From NCBI GenBank assembly GCA_003601535.1, contig PIXW01000168.1, positions 1 through 10,919 of the forward strand: a stretch of DNA of 10,919 nucleotides, in the 5' to 3' direction. Position 1 is the first letter of the stretch. Each line of letters starts with the position of its first letter. This DNA is from ANME-2 cluster archaeon (GTDB taxonomy: Archaea > Halobacteriota > Methanosarcinia > Methanosarcinales > Methanogasteraceae). Below the pieces are notes generated by a model. It did no database searches. It saw only the letters and a list, made by a program, of their open reading frames with translations, and was not told the DNA's origin. Positions 1 to 6,543 of this stretch are shown here, in pieces. A program made the translations under genes and the position numbers.

Positions 1-207
1 CCTTATGGTGTTACTGGAGACTCTGCCAATGAACTCTGTGCATCCAGCTAGAATCGTAGCAGTGTGGCATTCGATGCAAAATTCAGGCGACTGCTTGCGA
101 AACAAGCGCCTGCCGGATACTGTATTTGTGAGATGCAGCATCGGGCAGGCAGCAACCATAACCGTGCCAACACCACGTGGTGGAACAGTCCCGTTTTGCA
201 TCCTCAT
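1..207 (-). CDS. Unrecognised protein, N-terminal 69 codons (runs off left edge)
   Basis: The minus-strand frame from an ATG at 207 stays open for 69 codons to the window edge, so only the N-terminus is visible. The start overlaps the stop of the upstream methyltransferase gene as ATGA, which argues for translational coupling in one operon. A second ATG two codons later (201) and a third at residue 17 are alternative starts, and no strong Shine-Dalgarno decides between them. The peptide reads as a normal soluble protein, with a Gly/Val-rich stretch around residues 12-20 and a Cys-X2-Cys-His cluster near residues 44-48 (FCIECH) that could bind metal. There is also a Cys at residue 56. I do not recognise the family. 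The context, after a cyclase and a zinc-finger methyltransferase, suggests a shared pathway, but no function can be assigned. Confidence 0.6.
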   Translation of the reverse strand, partial: MRMQNGTVPPRGVGTVMVAACPMLHLTNTVSGRRLFRKQSPEFCIECHTATILAGCTEFIGRVSSNTIR

Positions 208-1241
208 ATCGTAACAACCATCGCTGCCGTATCCTTCCATGCCTGCACGAATCCACCGGTCGAAACGCCTGTGAATGCATCGATCAGGCAGAGATCAGAG
301 CGCTCGAGAATCGATGCGAGATCCACGAGATCGCTGTGGTATATCGAGACGTCAGATGATCCGTGAGCTGTTGCGATCAATCTTGGCGCATCAGCGACGA
401 TCCTGAGTCTCGATGGGTCAGTATGTATCTCCAGTTCAAGATCGAGAATCGATGCATTCGCTCTGATATTAAGAATCGTATTCGTAACCGACGGAAGAAA
501 CGCATCGTTCAGTATCACCTCGCGTGCGCCAGCAAGCACTGAAACAAGTCCGAGCGTGCCTGCACCGCAGCAAGCGTCCACAACGGTGCCTTCCAGTTTC
601 CGGTGATAGTACAGCGACTCGAGCACCTGTATCTTCTCAGATCCGGCACGAGAGAACTCGATATGCGTGTCAGACTGGGTTTTATAGATACACAGTTCTC
701 CGAATACCGATGACACGATATCAGCGCGAAGATCGCAGCCAGCAAGCAGATCATAAATATGTGGAGTGCTGTCGGTAGTAAGAATTCCGATTGGCTGCTC
801 TGATCTTCCTGTTCGCTTGATTACTCCTTTTACTTCAGAGACTTCATTTACTATCATCTCCGCAGTTTTCTTGTCGATTACATCCATGATCAGGATCAGC
901 ATATTCCTGCCAAGTCTCGGTGGAAACGGTATCGGATAACCAATCACAATCATCGGAGTACCAACATCGAAGAGGGTTGCCTCGTTGCTGCGCAGCCCTT
1001 CCCTGATCAGTATATCAAGTACGTGCGCAATAACGATGTCGAGATGCCGCTTTCCGCAGTTCTTGCACCGCATGGTCGAATCATCGAGGACTGTTGCGAG
1101 CTTCCGGAATGGCGTCTGCTTATCAATGATTGGGTCTGGCATGCACGATGGACATGCAGCGTACATAGAAGATATCGATTCGAATACCTTTTCAGCAGGA
1201 ATAACACAATTTTCGCTCGCACATCTCGGACAGGTGATCAT
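204..1241 (-). CDS. Zinc-finger SAM-dependent methyltransferase-like protein
   Basis: This 345-residue protein has two parts. The N-terminal ~66 residues carry three Cys-X2-Cys pairs (C4/C7, C30/C33, C59/C62), typical of zinc ribbons. The C-terminal part from about residue 200 has a class I Rossmann methyltransferase core: motif I at residues 220-230 (VVDACCGAGTL) and a motif II-like LND at 244-246. The strand where motif IV is expected reads LCLIDAF, not the (D/N)PPY of amino-methylating enzymes, so the acceptor may not be an exocyclic amine. Residues ~90-200 are a middle region I do not recognise. The start is set by a GGAGG a few bases upstream of the ATG at 1241. That ATG overlaps the cyclase stop as ATGA, and an in-frame upstream extension is rejected on that basis. 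The substrate is unknown. RNA or protein modification is a guess from the finger plus methyltransferase layout. A similar fold without methyltransferase activity is also possible. Confidence 0.8.
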   Translation of the reverse strand: MITCPRCASENCVIPAEKVFESISSMYAACPSCMPDPIIDKQTPFRKLATVLDDSTMRCKNCGKRHLDIVIAHVLDILIREGLRSNEATLFDVGTPMIVIGYPIPFPPRLGRNMLILIMDVIDKKTAEMIVNEVSEVKGVIKRTGRSEQPIGILTTDSTPHIYDLLAGCDLRADIVSSVFGELCIYKTQSDTHIEFSRAGSEKIQVLESLYYHRKLEGTVVDACCGAGTLGLVSVLAGAREVILNDAFLPSVTNTILNIRANASILDLELEIHTDPSRLRIVADAPRLIATAHGSSDVSIYHSDLVDLASILERSDLCLIDAFTGVSTGGFVQAWKDTAAMVVTI

Positions 1242-1858
1242 GACATCCTCCACAGAACCGCCCTGCATGGCGCACCATCGGCATGTTTGGTTTTGATCGG
1301 GAGACATATCAGCCGGTATCGCCCCGGCTCAACAGATCGCAGATCGATATCCTCCAGAATCAGCACACCAGCGCCAAGCAGCATTCGATGAACAGGAAAG
1401 TCCATATCGTCGTAGCGTTCGACTGATAGATAGTCGATTCCGACCAGTGAGACTCCCGTATCAACCAACCATCGCGCCACATCGGATTCGATGTAAACAA
1501 AGTGCTCATGAAACCGTTCACGCGATAGATCGCTGTTTTTTGTCTTGAAGAGAACCGCCTGCCCATGCTCGATCGAATGATCCATCAGTTCTGTCATGGC
1601 AACAGATACTGGCGATTCAATCGAGATCACATCAGCATCAAGAAAGAACCGCTCGATTGGAATCTCGTCAAGCGATTCGCGCGCCTCAAAAAAATGCAGC
1701 GGCGCATCGATGTGCGTGCCAGAATGACTGCTCAAAACCAGTCTGGAAATCGTATAGCCATCGGCATGCCGCTCTGAAACCGAAAATTTTGTGTCGGATG
1801 GAAAACTGATCGTATCCAGTCCAAGAGTTCGGGTGATGTCGATCATCATTTCTTTCAT
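1238..1858 (-). CDS. Cyclase family protein (kynurenine formamidase-like metal hydrolase)
   Basis: The 206-residue protein matches the length and motifs of the cyclase/KynB family, which are metal-dependent hydrolases of amides, esters or lactones. The diagnostic HSGTHIDAPLHF motif lies near residues 45-56; its His, His, Asp and final His are the usual metal ligands. A GIDYLSVE segment, a central HRMLLGAGVLILE segment and a C-terminal DGAPCRAVL motif are all present, so the enzyme looks intact. Without tryptophan-degradation genes nearby, the formamidase label used for many archaeal relatives is weak and the substrate is unknown. Starts at 1858, 1849 or 1846 are possible (the family usually begins near MIDIT), and none has a clear Shine-Dalgarno. 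A TATA box about 40 bp upstream suggests a short leader. It is the first gene of an operon with the methyltransferase-like gene, whose start overlaps its stop by four bases. Confidence 0.88.
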   Translation of the reverse strand: MKEMMIDITRTLGLDTISFPSDTKFSVSERHADGYTISRLVLSSHSGTHIDAPLHFFEARESLDEIPIERFFLDADVISIESPVSVAMTELMDHSIEHGQAVLFKTKNSDLSRERFHEHFVYIESDVARWLVDTGVSLVGIDYLSVERYDDMDFPVHRMLLGAGVLILEDIDLRSVEPGRYRLICLPIKTKHADGAPCRAVLWRMS

Positions 1859-1864
1859 GTATAA

Positions 1865-2092
1865 TTATGAGGCCGGATGGGATATCTGTTGATGCCGTAT
1901 AAATATTACGCTTTCCTCGCATGTCATCGGACACCGCATTCCCGAGTGCAGCGAAGCCATGTACGCTTCTGTTATACGGCAACCGCGTGGCGGGCGTGCA
2001 GGGTGAACGAGATCAACGTTTTGCTGAGCAAGATTTGTGCAAAGTGTCGAAGAAGGCGGTATAGCATCGCCAAATCCAACTCCGCCCGCCAT
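1865..2092 (-). CDS. Possible small ORF, 75 codons, unrecognised
   Basis: Between the TatD-like gene and the cyclase promoter, the minus strand has an open frame of 75 codons from ATG 2092, preceded by GGAG at 9-nt spacing. The translation begins MAGGVGFGDAIPPSSTLC and contains four Cys. It has no transmembrane segment and no family I recognise. Against its reality, the C-terminal third overlaps the cyclase TATA box, and both the plus strand and other frames are also open here. In its favour, it follows the TatD gene by 27 nt in the same direction with a plausible ribosome-binding site. It may be a small gene, a decayed gene tail, or chance. Otherwise the stretch 1909-2119 shows no RNA gene or repeat. 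Confidence 0.3.
   Translation of the reverse strand: MAGGVGFGDAIPPSSTLCTNLAQQNVDLVHPARPPRGCRITEAYMASLHSGMRCPMTCEESVIFIRHQQISHPAS
1897..1908 (-). promoter_or_regulatory. TATA box for the cyclase operon
   Basis: On the minus strand this reads TAATATTTATAC, a good archaeal TATA element. It would place transcription initiation near 1877, about 19 nt before the cyclase ATG at 1858. It lies inside the 3' end of the doubtful small ORF at 1865-2092. Transcription from here would make the cyclase operon independent of the TBP/TatD transcript upstream. Confidence 0.6.
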
Positions 2093-2119
2093 CGCATGCA
2101 TCTCCGCAGGACTGCACAA

Positions 2120-2959
2120 TCACAGCACGATCTCGATACCGTACACCTGCTCAGGGATCTCCTTGTGCACCTTCCAGAACATCTCCTCGCCGAATCGATC
2201 GATCAACTGCTTCGTTCTCCGCGGCACGGTCTTTGGTCCAAGCACAGCACCGGGTCGCTCAGGATCATCGATGTAATCGGTCTCCATCATGAATCTGCTT
2301 CCTTCGGCGAGCGCTGTCTCGATCGCACCCTTGCCTGCGTGCACTCCCGGAAATATCCCGGCACGTTCAAAGACGTGCACCAGTGGCGGAGCATGATGCT
2401 TGACTACTTTTTCAGGCGGTAGCCCGGACTTCCTTGCGATATCTGCAAGATCGGCGATTGCTGCCGCATCAACGGTCTCGGTATGCAGCTGCACAGCGCA
2501 GTCAGCATCGCATGCGAGAGCCATGCCATAACCCATGATGCGGTTGGATGCATCCCATACACTCTCAGACACATCATAATGAGGTCTTCCTGTCTTGATG
2601 GCTATCGCCTTCTTCTCATAGACAAATCGCTGTGCGATCTCAAGCCCACCCATCATCAGCTCTTCTGCCCGCACCTGACCCATCCGGTCTGTTAAGATCG
2701 TGATCTCTGCGGGATGAACTCCAAGTACAGGAAATGCCATAACCCCGATATCGGATCGGTTTATTTCATCCGCAATACCAATTGTTTCCTCAAACACGGG
2801 TTTATAGTCGTCTGGCTTTGTTGCATGTATGCCGAGTGTCCATGATGGTTTTGACACGAGGATTATATGCGTGCCACCCGCGCGGGCGAACTCCTTGACT
2901 GCTAAAATCCCTTTTCCCCTGCGATCGAGATGGATATGATTGTCAGTGATCGGAATCAT
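2120..2959 (-). CDS. TatD-like TIM-barrel metal-dependent hydrolase (COG1099-type)
   Basis: This 279-residue protein resembles the archaeal branch of the TatD/amidohydrolase superfamily, which are metal-dependent phosphoesterases or hydrolases on a TIM barrel. Visible metal-site elements are HxH at H8/H10 (DNHIHLD), GVHP at residues 80-83, a QLHTE His at 159, a KHH pair at 188-189 and Asp228 in METDY. The family's strand carrying a GE(I/V)G-type glutamate before the GRPHY segment here reads AIAIKTGRPHY (residues 118-128), so Lys122-Thr123 stand where the metal-bridging Glu is expected. The substrate is unknown. The ATG at 2959 overlaps the TBP stop as ATGA, so the gene is probably translated by coupling to tbp. 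No strong Shine-Dalgarno is seen inside the tbp tail. Confidence 0.87.
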   Translation of the reverse strand: MIPITDNHIHLDRRGKGILAVKEFARAGGTHIILVSKPSWTLGIHATKPDDYKPVFEETIGIADEINRSDIGVMAFPVLGVHPAEITILTDRMGQVRAEELMMGGLEIAQRFVYEKKAIAIKTGRPHYDVSESVWDASNRIMGYGMALACDADCAVQLHTETVDAAAIADLADIARKSGLPPEKVVKHHAPPLVHVFERAGIFPGVHAGKGAIETALAEGSRFMMETDYIDDPERPGAVLGPKTVPRRTKQLIDRFGEEMFWKVHKEIPEQVYGIEIVL

Positions 2960-3519
2960 AACAAACCAAGTTCACCGAGATCGTTTACGATTTTGATAAC
3001 GACAAGTTTTGAATCTTCCGGACTTTTACATCCGGTGATGATCATCTTTCCGGATCCGAAAAGTAATACAACAGATTTTGGGTCCGCGATTCGATAAACC
3101 AGACCTGGAAACTGTTCTGGCTCATATTCGATGTTTTCGAACCCGATACCCATTGCAACAGCATCAAGGTTGATTTCACATCCGAGATCCGCAGATGAAA
3201 CAATATTATGCAGAACCAGTTCGGTCTGTCCATCGGTACTGATTCCGATCTCCTCAAGTTTTTCAAGGATCTTTGTTATTCCGACCTTGACGTTCTGAAT
3301 CTTTTTTGCACCGGTGCACACGATCTTTCCGCTTCCGAAAACAAGAACAGCAAGTTTCGGTTCAGCAAGACGATAAATTGCACCAGGAAACCTCTTTTTG
3401 TTGTATTCAGCCCCTTCAATCATCTCAGACACAGATTCGAGATTGATGGTGCTTGATATCGATGTGGATGCGACCACATTCTCGATCTTGATTGTTTTTA
3501 TGATGTCTTCAAGAAGCAT
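2956..3519 (-). CDS. tbp: TATA-box-binding protein (TBP)
   Basis: This is the general archaeal transcription factor that binds and bends TATA promoters and recruits TFB and RNA polymerase. At 187 residues it has the normal archaeal length and the characteristic saddle built from two direct repeats, about 14-95 and 105-187. Each repeat has NVVAS/NIVSS with the TATA-contacting Asn (N14, N105), a FPG-YR segment (F44, F137) and FGSGK (F61, F154). All four DNA-intercalating Phe are therefore present. The acidic C-terminal tail of many archaeal TBPs is absent, and the protein ends LGELGLL. AAGGA upstream of ATG 3519 supports the start. A TATA element lies about 60 bp upstream, as often seen for self-regulated tbp genes. 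The stop overlaps the TatD-like gene. tRNA-Val lies upstream in the same direction. Confidence 0.98.
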   Translation of the reverse strand: MLLEDIIKTIKIENVVASTSISSTINLESVSEMIEGAEYNKKRFPGAIYRLAEPKLAVLVFGSGKIVCTGAKKIQNVKVGITKILEKLEEIGISTDGQTELVLHNIVSSADLGCEINLDAVAMGIGFENIEYEPEQFPGLVYRIADPKSVVLLFGSGKMIITGCKSPEDSKLVVIKIVNDLGELGLL

Positions 3520-3572
3520 TTGGTATCCTTCAGCATACTATTTCTGTACTTCTGATATTAGTGGTATGAATT

Positions 3573-3582
3573 GATATATTAA
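3573..3582 (-). promoter_or_regulatory. TATA box for tbp
   Basis: The minus strand reads TTAATATATC preceded by AAGG, a BRE-like purine stretch. Initiation is expected near 3553, giving a leader of about 34 nt that contains the AAGGA ribosome-binding site. The element sits just past the T-run of the tRNA-Val trailer, so the two units are probably separately transcribed. Confidence 0.55.
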
Positions 3583-3590
3583 CCTTACTG

Positions 3591-3616
3591 AAAAATACCC
3601 ATCCCCCAGCGATGGG
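3591..3616 (-). terminator. Hairpin plus T-run after tRNA-Val
   Basis: On the minus strand CCCATC (3616-3611) can pair with GATGGG (3603-3598) across a seven-base loop, followed closely by five T at 3595-3591. The T-run alone would serve as an archaeal terminator. The left arm of the hairpin includes the 3' end of the tRNA acceptor strand, so the hairpin would compete with the mature tRNA fold. Confidence 0.45.
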
Positions 3617-3686
3617 CTCGCTGCGATTCGAACGCAGGACCTCTGCCGTGTGAAGGCAACGTCATAACCGACTAGACCACGAGCCC
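3613..3686 (-). tRNA. tRNA-Val (anticodon CAC)
   Basis: The minus strand folds as a complete 74-nt cloverleaf. The acceptor is GGGCTCG paired with CGAGCCC and discriminator A. The anticodon stem is TTGCC/GGCAG around loop TTCACAC, giving anticodon CAC, which reads GUG valine codons. The T-arm is CTGCG/CGCAG around TTCGAAT. No intron is seen and CCA is not encoded. A TATA element lies about 30 bp upstream. Confidence 0.96.
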
Positions 3687-3713
3687 ATGATCGAATGCAT
3701 CTATGATTGTGAA

Positions 3714-3725
3714 GATATAAATATT
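3714..3725 (-). promoter_or_regulatory. TATA box for tRNA-Val
   Basis: AATATTTATATC on the minus strand is centred about 33 bp upstream of the tRNA 5' end, giving a short 5' leader for RNase P to remove. A second AT-rich TATA-like stretch (about 3735-3749) overlaps the cfbE stop codon, but it is too far from the tRNA to be the main element. Confidence 0.6.
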
Positions 3726-3745
3726 GCTGTTGACGATTTATATAT

Positions 3746-5029
3746 TTATCTGAAACACTTGACGCATGATATGATCATGTCACCTTCCTCTGTCAAATTC
3801 ATCGCCAGATCCATCCCTGTATCCAGATCAGAAACGTTATAATCACCAGTCATACCAACAGTGATGAAGCGATCAATGAAATCTCTGTTTCTTCTAATCA
3901 GTTCACTCACGCCATCCGGATCAAGCCCTTCGCAGACATTGTACTTCTCGATCCCGATGATCGCAACGATCTTCCCTTTATCTGCTATTCGTCTGGCATG
4001 ATCGATCGCAGATTCTGCAGACGGTATGTTCATACCTGAATTTGAATTATCGATGATCGTTCTTCCATTGATCTTAAATATCCTCATTCTTCCACTTACA
4101 CCACTGAAATTGTCAAGAAAAGATTTTATGCATCCCACATCGATGTTCATCGAGATCGCAGCAGTCACCGCACCAAGAATTGCTATGTCGTACGAGAAGA
4201 TATCATAATCATTGACTGTGAACTCAATCTGTTCGTCCATCGCTGCGATTGTGGCGTGTTTCGGATCGATGCTCTCGAAATATACATCTCCATCGTTCCC
4301 GAATGTGATGGCGTTTGAATCAGAGATTATATCGCTTCCCAGAATCAGCGTTGATCCCGGTTTTGCGCAATGTATCATCTGCATCTTTGCATCGGATGCT
4401 GCTCTGGTATTATTCGCAATCAGGTAATCTCCTGAAAGCGTGGTGATGATACCGGTGTCTGCGAGCCCTGTGCCACCGAGCGATACCTCGAAGATGAATA
4501 TATCAGGATCCGGTTCAGTCCTGACCGATCTTACCACTCTGATGATGCTTGCTGGTGCGATACTGAACCTTGCTATCGTTCTTGAGATGCCGCCCTCCCA
4601 GTAATCGACGCCTGCACTGGTGTGCGAGATGATTTTTTTATCTGTACATGTTGATAATATTCCTGCAAGTATTTGCACGGTGCTCGTCTTTGCGGTCGTG
4701 CCAGTGACTTCGATTATTTCATAGCGCTGAAGGCGCTGGTTCAGAATCTCATGGACAGCGGCATGATGCGTGATAACTGGTATGCCAGCAGCGCGCGCAC
4801 CACAGAGCGTTGGGTACGCCTGATCCAGATGAACAGGCGACACGATCAGATCGAAATCATCTGCATCAGGAGGTTCTGTTAAAAGGGATATGCCAGATGA
4901 TTTGAGATCGTGCCCTGCACGATCATCGAGCGTATGGTATACATCAACAGCAGTAACCGTGTCCGTCTCTGCGAGACACTGCGCGATCAGAGTACCGCCG
5001 TGCGTCAGATCGAGCACTGCAATGTCCAT
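3746..5029 (-). CDS. cfbE: Coenzyme F430 synthase, Mur-ligase-like (CfbE)
   Basis: CfbE performs the last step of F430 synthesis, the ATP-dependent activation of a side-chain carboxylate of seco-F430 and closure of the carbocyclic ring, in the cytoplasm. At 427 residues it shows the MurF-like plan: an N-terminal domain beginning MDIAVLDLTHGG, a central ATPase domain with P-loop GTTAKTS at residues 110-116 (a variant of the Mur GTNGKTT), and a C-terminal domain with the IIDNSNSGMN segment. The divergent N-terminus and P-loop separate it from peptidoglycan or pseudomurein ligases, and cfbA directly upstream (32-bp gap) confirms the pathway. No Shine-Dalgarno is visible before ATG 5029, where the sequence is A/T-rich, so translation may depend on coupling or on a leaderless transcript. 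The genes for the middle steps (cfbB, cfbC, cfbD) are not in the window. Confidence 0.9.
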   Translation of the reverse strand: MDIAVLDLTHGGTLIAQCLAETDTVTAVDVYHTLDDRAGHDLKSSGISLLTEPPDADDFDLIVSPVHLDQAYPTLCGARAAGIPVITHHAAVHEILNQRLQRYEIIEVTGTTAKTSTVQILAGILSTCTDKKIISHTSAGVDYWEGGISRTIARFSIAPASIIRVVRSVRTEPDPDIFIFEVSLGGTGLADTGIITTLSGDYLIANNTRAASDAKMQMIHCAKPGSTLILGSDIISDSNAITFGNDGDVYFESIDPKHATIAAMDEQIEFTVNDYDIFSYDIAILGAVTAAISMNIDVGCIKSFLDNFSGVSGRMRIFKINGRTIIDNSNSGMNIPSAESAIDHARRIADKGKIVAIIGIEKYNVCEGLDPDGVSELIRRNRDFIDRFITVGMTGDYNVSDLDTGMDLAMNLTEEGDMIISCVKCFR

Positions 5030-5061
5030 ATTTTTTATTCATGAACTGCAGAATCTCGCGG

Positions 5062-5451
5062 TCAACGTGAGAGCGCTTCGTTTGCTCTTCTGTATGCAAG
5101 TTCAGCGATAGACGCGTCTGCGCCAAACGGTTCTGCATACACAAGCTCAACCATCCCTCCGTCGATCTCGATCGTTGCTTTTTTGTCCTCATTCAGGTTC
5201 AGCTCGCGAGGAATATCCTCAAGCGTGTGAACGCCGTGTGCAAGAAAGATCGGAAGCGCGACGATCTTATCAACGCCAGTTCCTTTGAAACTTTCCAGAC
5301 CCTGCTTCAACGTTGGCTGGTTGATGTTCAGAAACGCGGTTCGCACGACAGCATTTCCATAGCCAGCGATCGTCTCTGCCACCTGCTCAACGAGCTCCTT
5401 GTTGTACGGGAGCGTGCTCCCATGTCCGAGTACCAGTATACCTGTGTTCAT
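5062..5451 (-). CDS. cfbA: Sirohydrochlorin nickelochelatase (CfbA, small CbiX)
   Basis: CfbA inserts Ni2+ (or Co2+ for cobamides) into sirohydrochlorin, the first committed step to F430. The 129-residue length is that of the archaeal homodimeric small chelatase. The two metal-site histidines are visible in LVLGHGST (H10) and LPIFLAHGVHT (H72/H75). The His-rich loop found in some methanogen CfbA proteins is absent. AAGGAG, nine nt upstream of ATG 5451, gives a strong ribosome-binding site. The gene is followed by cfbE in the same direction. Some cobalamin-making archaea use the same enzyme for cobalt, but pairing with cfbE favours nickel. Confidence 0.94.
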   Translation of the reverse strand: MNTGILVLGHGSTLPYNKELVEQVAETIAGYGNAVVRTAFLNINQPTLKQGLESFKGTGVDKIVALPIFLAHGVHTLEDIPRELNLNEDKKATIEIDGGMVELVYAEPFGADASIAELAYRRANEALSR

Positions 5452-5558
5452 TTGAATGATCTCCTTTGTTGTATCAAATATCAGATAGTATCCATCATGG
5501 TTAAATCCATCGTAATACTTTAAAGCTACGGATCCTCATGATGGAGCGGCAACGCTTT

Positions 5559-5596
5559 AACCCACAAGATCGCACAGTCTGCGCAGACTCGTGGTT
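5559..5596. repeat. Palindrome between cfbA promoter region and Gate gene end
   Basis: AGTCTGCGCAGACT at 5576-5589 is a perfect 14-bp palindrome. It is flanked by an imperfect outer pair, AACCCAC (5559-5565) and GTGGTT (5591-5596). It lies just beyond the Gate-protein stop and about 110-140 bp upstream of cfbA. It has no T-run, so it may be an operator for the cfb genes or an RNA hairpin at the end of the Gate transcript. Confidence 0.5.
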
Positions 5597-5610
5597 CTTA
5601 AGCAAACACA

Positions 5611-6543
5611 TCAATACCAGACCACCACCACCGCAATCGTGATAATCTTTGCGATCATGCTGGACAGATAGTGGATCGCTGTAATTGTAAATCCTAACCT
5701 ACCAAATAACGAAACATACATTGAAAAACTGTATTTCACATAAATCATCGTTATAACAACCATACTCCCAATTAAAAGCGTTAGAATTGCCTGTTTTTCG
5801 GTGACAACCCCCTCCAGCAGCATCGTATGTATCGCTGCATACCCGGCAGAGAAATGCAGGAACTGTGCGATCAGCGCATAGATGACATCGCCTGGCAGAC
5901 CCAGAAGATTCAGGATCGGGCTGAACGCTTGCGCGATATATACACCTAAACCGAGATTCAATAAGGCTTCGATTGTAAGCATTGAGACGAGCAGGATCGG
6001 AACGATCTTTCTCAGGGTTGGATATGCCTGTTCCGCACCTTTTTTGATGATCTGCCAGTTGAGTGCGATTGGTTCCTGCTTCGATGGTTCGGCTACAACG
6101 TCAGACCGTGTTCTTGAAAGCAGGACTCGTGAGGCGATCAATGCGCCGAGTGTCTGGATGAATGCCGCAAATAGCGTGAGCGCGACATACGTCCCGCCAA
6201 CTGCCGGTCCGAGTAGCCCGATTGCAATCGGTGCATGTACTCGAAACAGCGATTCTCCAACCACAACCGGAAACGTGCTCATCACAACCGTGAGCACCGT
6301 CTCGGTTCTGCCCACCTCTCCTCTGTTGTAGAATTCGGCAAGCATCGACTTTCCGCTCGTCGAACTCATGATGCATGTCAGAAGCGAGAGCACAGATCTA
6401 TGAGAGAGATTGGATATCCTGCATATCCCTGCTGTGAGCACTCCGAACCTTGCCAGGATGCCAGTCTCGACGATGATGTTTGCGAGCAGCACACCGATTG
6501 TGATGAATGCGATTGCCCGTGCCATAGCTATGATATGGATCAT
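5611..6543 (-). CDS. Nucleoside-recognition (Gate) domain membrane protein
   Basis: This 310-residue integral membrane protein has about eight hydrophobic helices and two similar Gate-like halves, around residues 10-140 and 165-310. Each half begins with helices containing Gly/Pro breaks, and a charged linker at about 142-160 separates them. Internal segments such as STSGKSMLAEFYNRGEVG, FPVVVGES and HFSAGYAAI are typical of the nucleoside-recognition family found alone in many archaea. The transported substrate is unknown for these stand-alone versions, and despite the family name nucleoside transport is not established. ATG 6543 overlaps the radB stop as ATGA, so it is co-translated with radB. 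It ends 5611 in VVVVWY. Confidence 0.82.
   Translation of the reverse strand: MIHIIAMARAIAFITIGVLLANIIVETGILARFGVLTAGICRISNLSHRSVLSLLTCIMSSTSGKSMLAEFYNRGEVGRTETVLTVVMSTFPVVVGESLFRVHAPIAIGLLGPAVGGTYVALTLFAAFIQTLGALIASRVLLSRTRSDVVAEPSKQEPIALNWQIIKKGAEQAYPTLRKIVPILLVSMLTIEALLNLGLGVYIAQAFSPILNLLGLPGDVIYALIAQFLHFSAGYAAIHTMLLEGVVTEKQAILTLLIGSMVVITMIYVKYSFSMYVSLFGRLGFTITAIHYLSSMIAKIITIAVVVVWY

Noticed and set aside
1242..1307. A 22-codon N-terminal extension of the methyltransferase-like protein with an extra Cys-X2-Cys.
   Set aside because: The GGAGG before ATG 1241 and the ATGA overlap fix the start; the extension lies within the cyclase C-terminal coding region.
1877..2422. A 181-codon plus-strand open frame across the TatD-like gene and the spacer.
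   Set aside because: Most of it is antisense to the TatD-like gene, and the translation is rich in Arg, His and Cys with no domain. It is a shadow of the real coding strand.
3735..3749. Second TATA-like A/T stretch upstream of tRNA-Val.
   Set aside because: It overlaps the cfbE stop and lies about 50-60 bp from the tRNA; the element at 3714-3725 has better spacing.
5882..6331. A 149-codon plus-strand open frame opposite the Gate-domain gene.
   Set aside because: The minus-strand frame has coherent membrane helices and family motifs; the plus frame is a low-complexity Ser/Thr/Pro-rich shadow.
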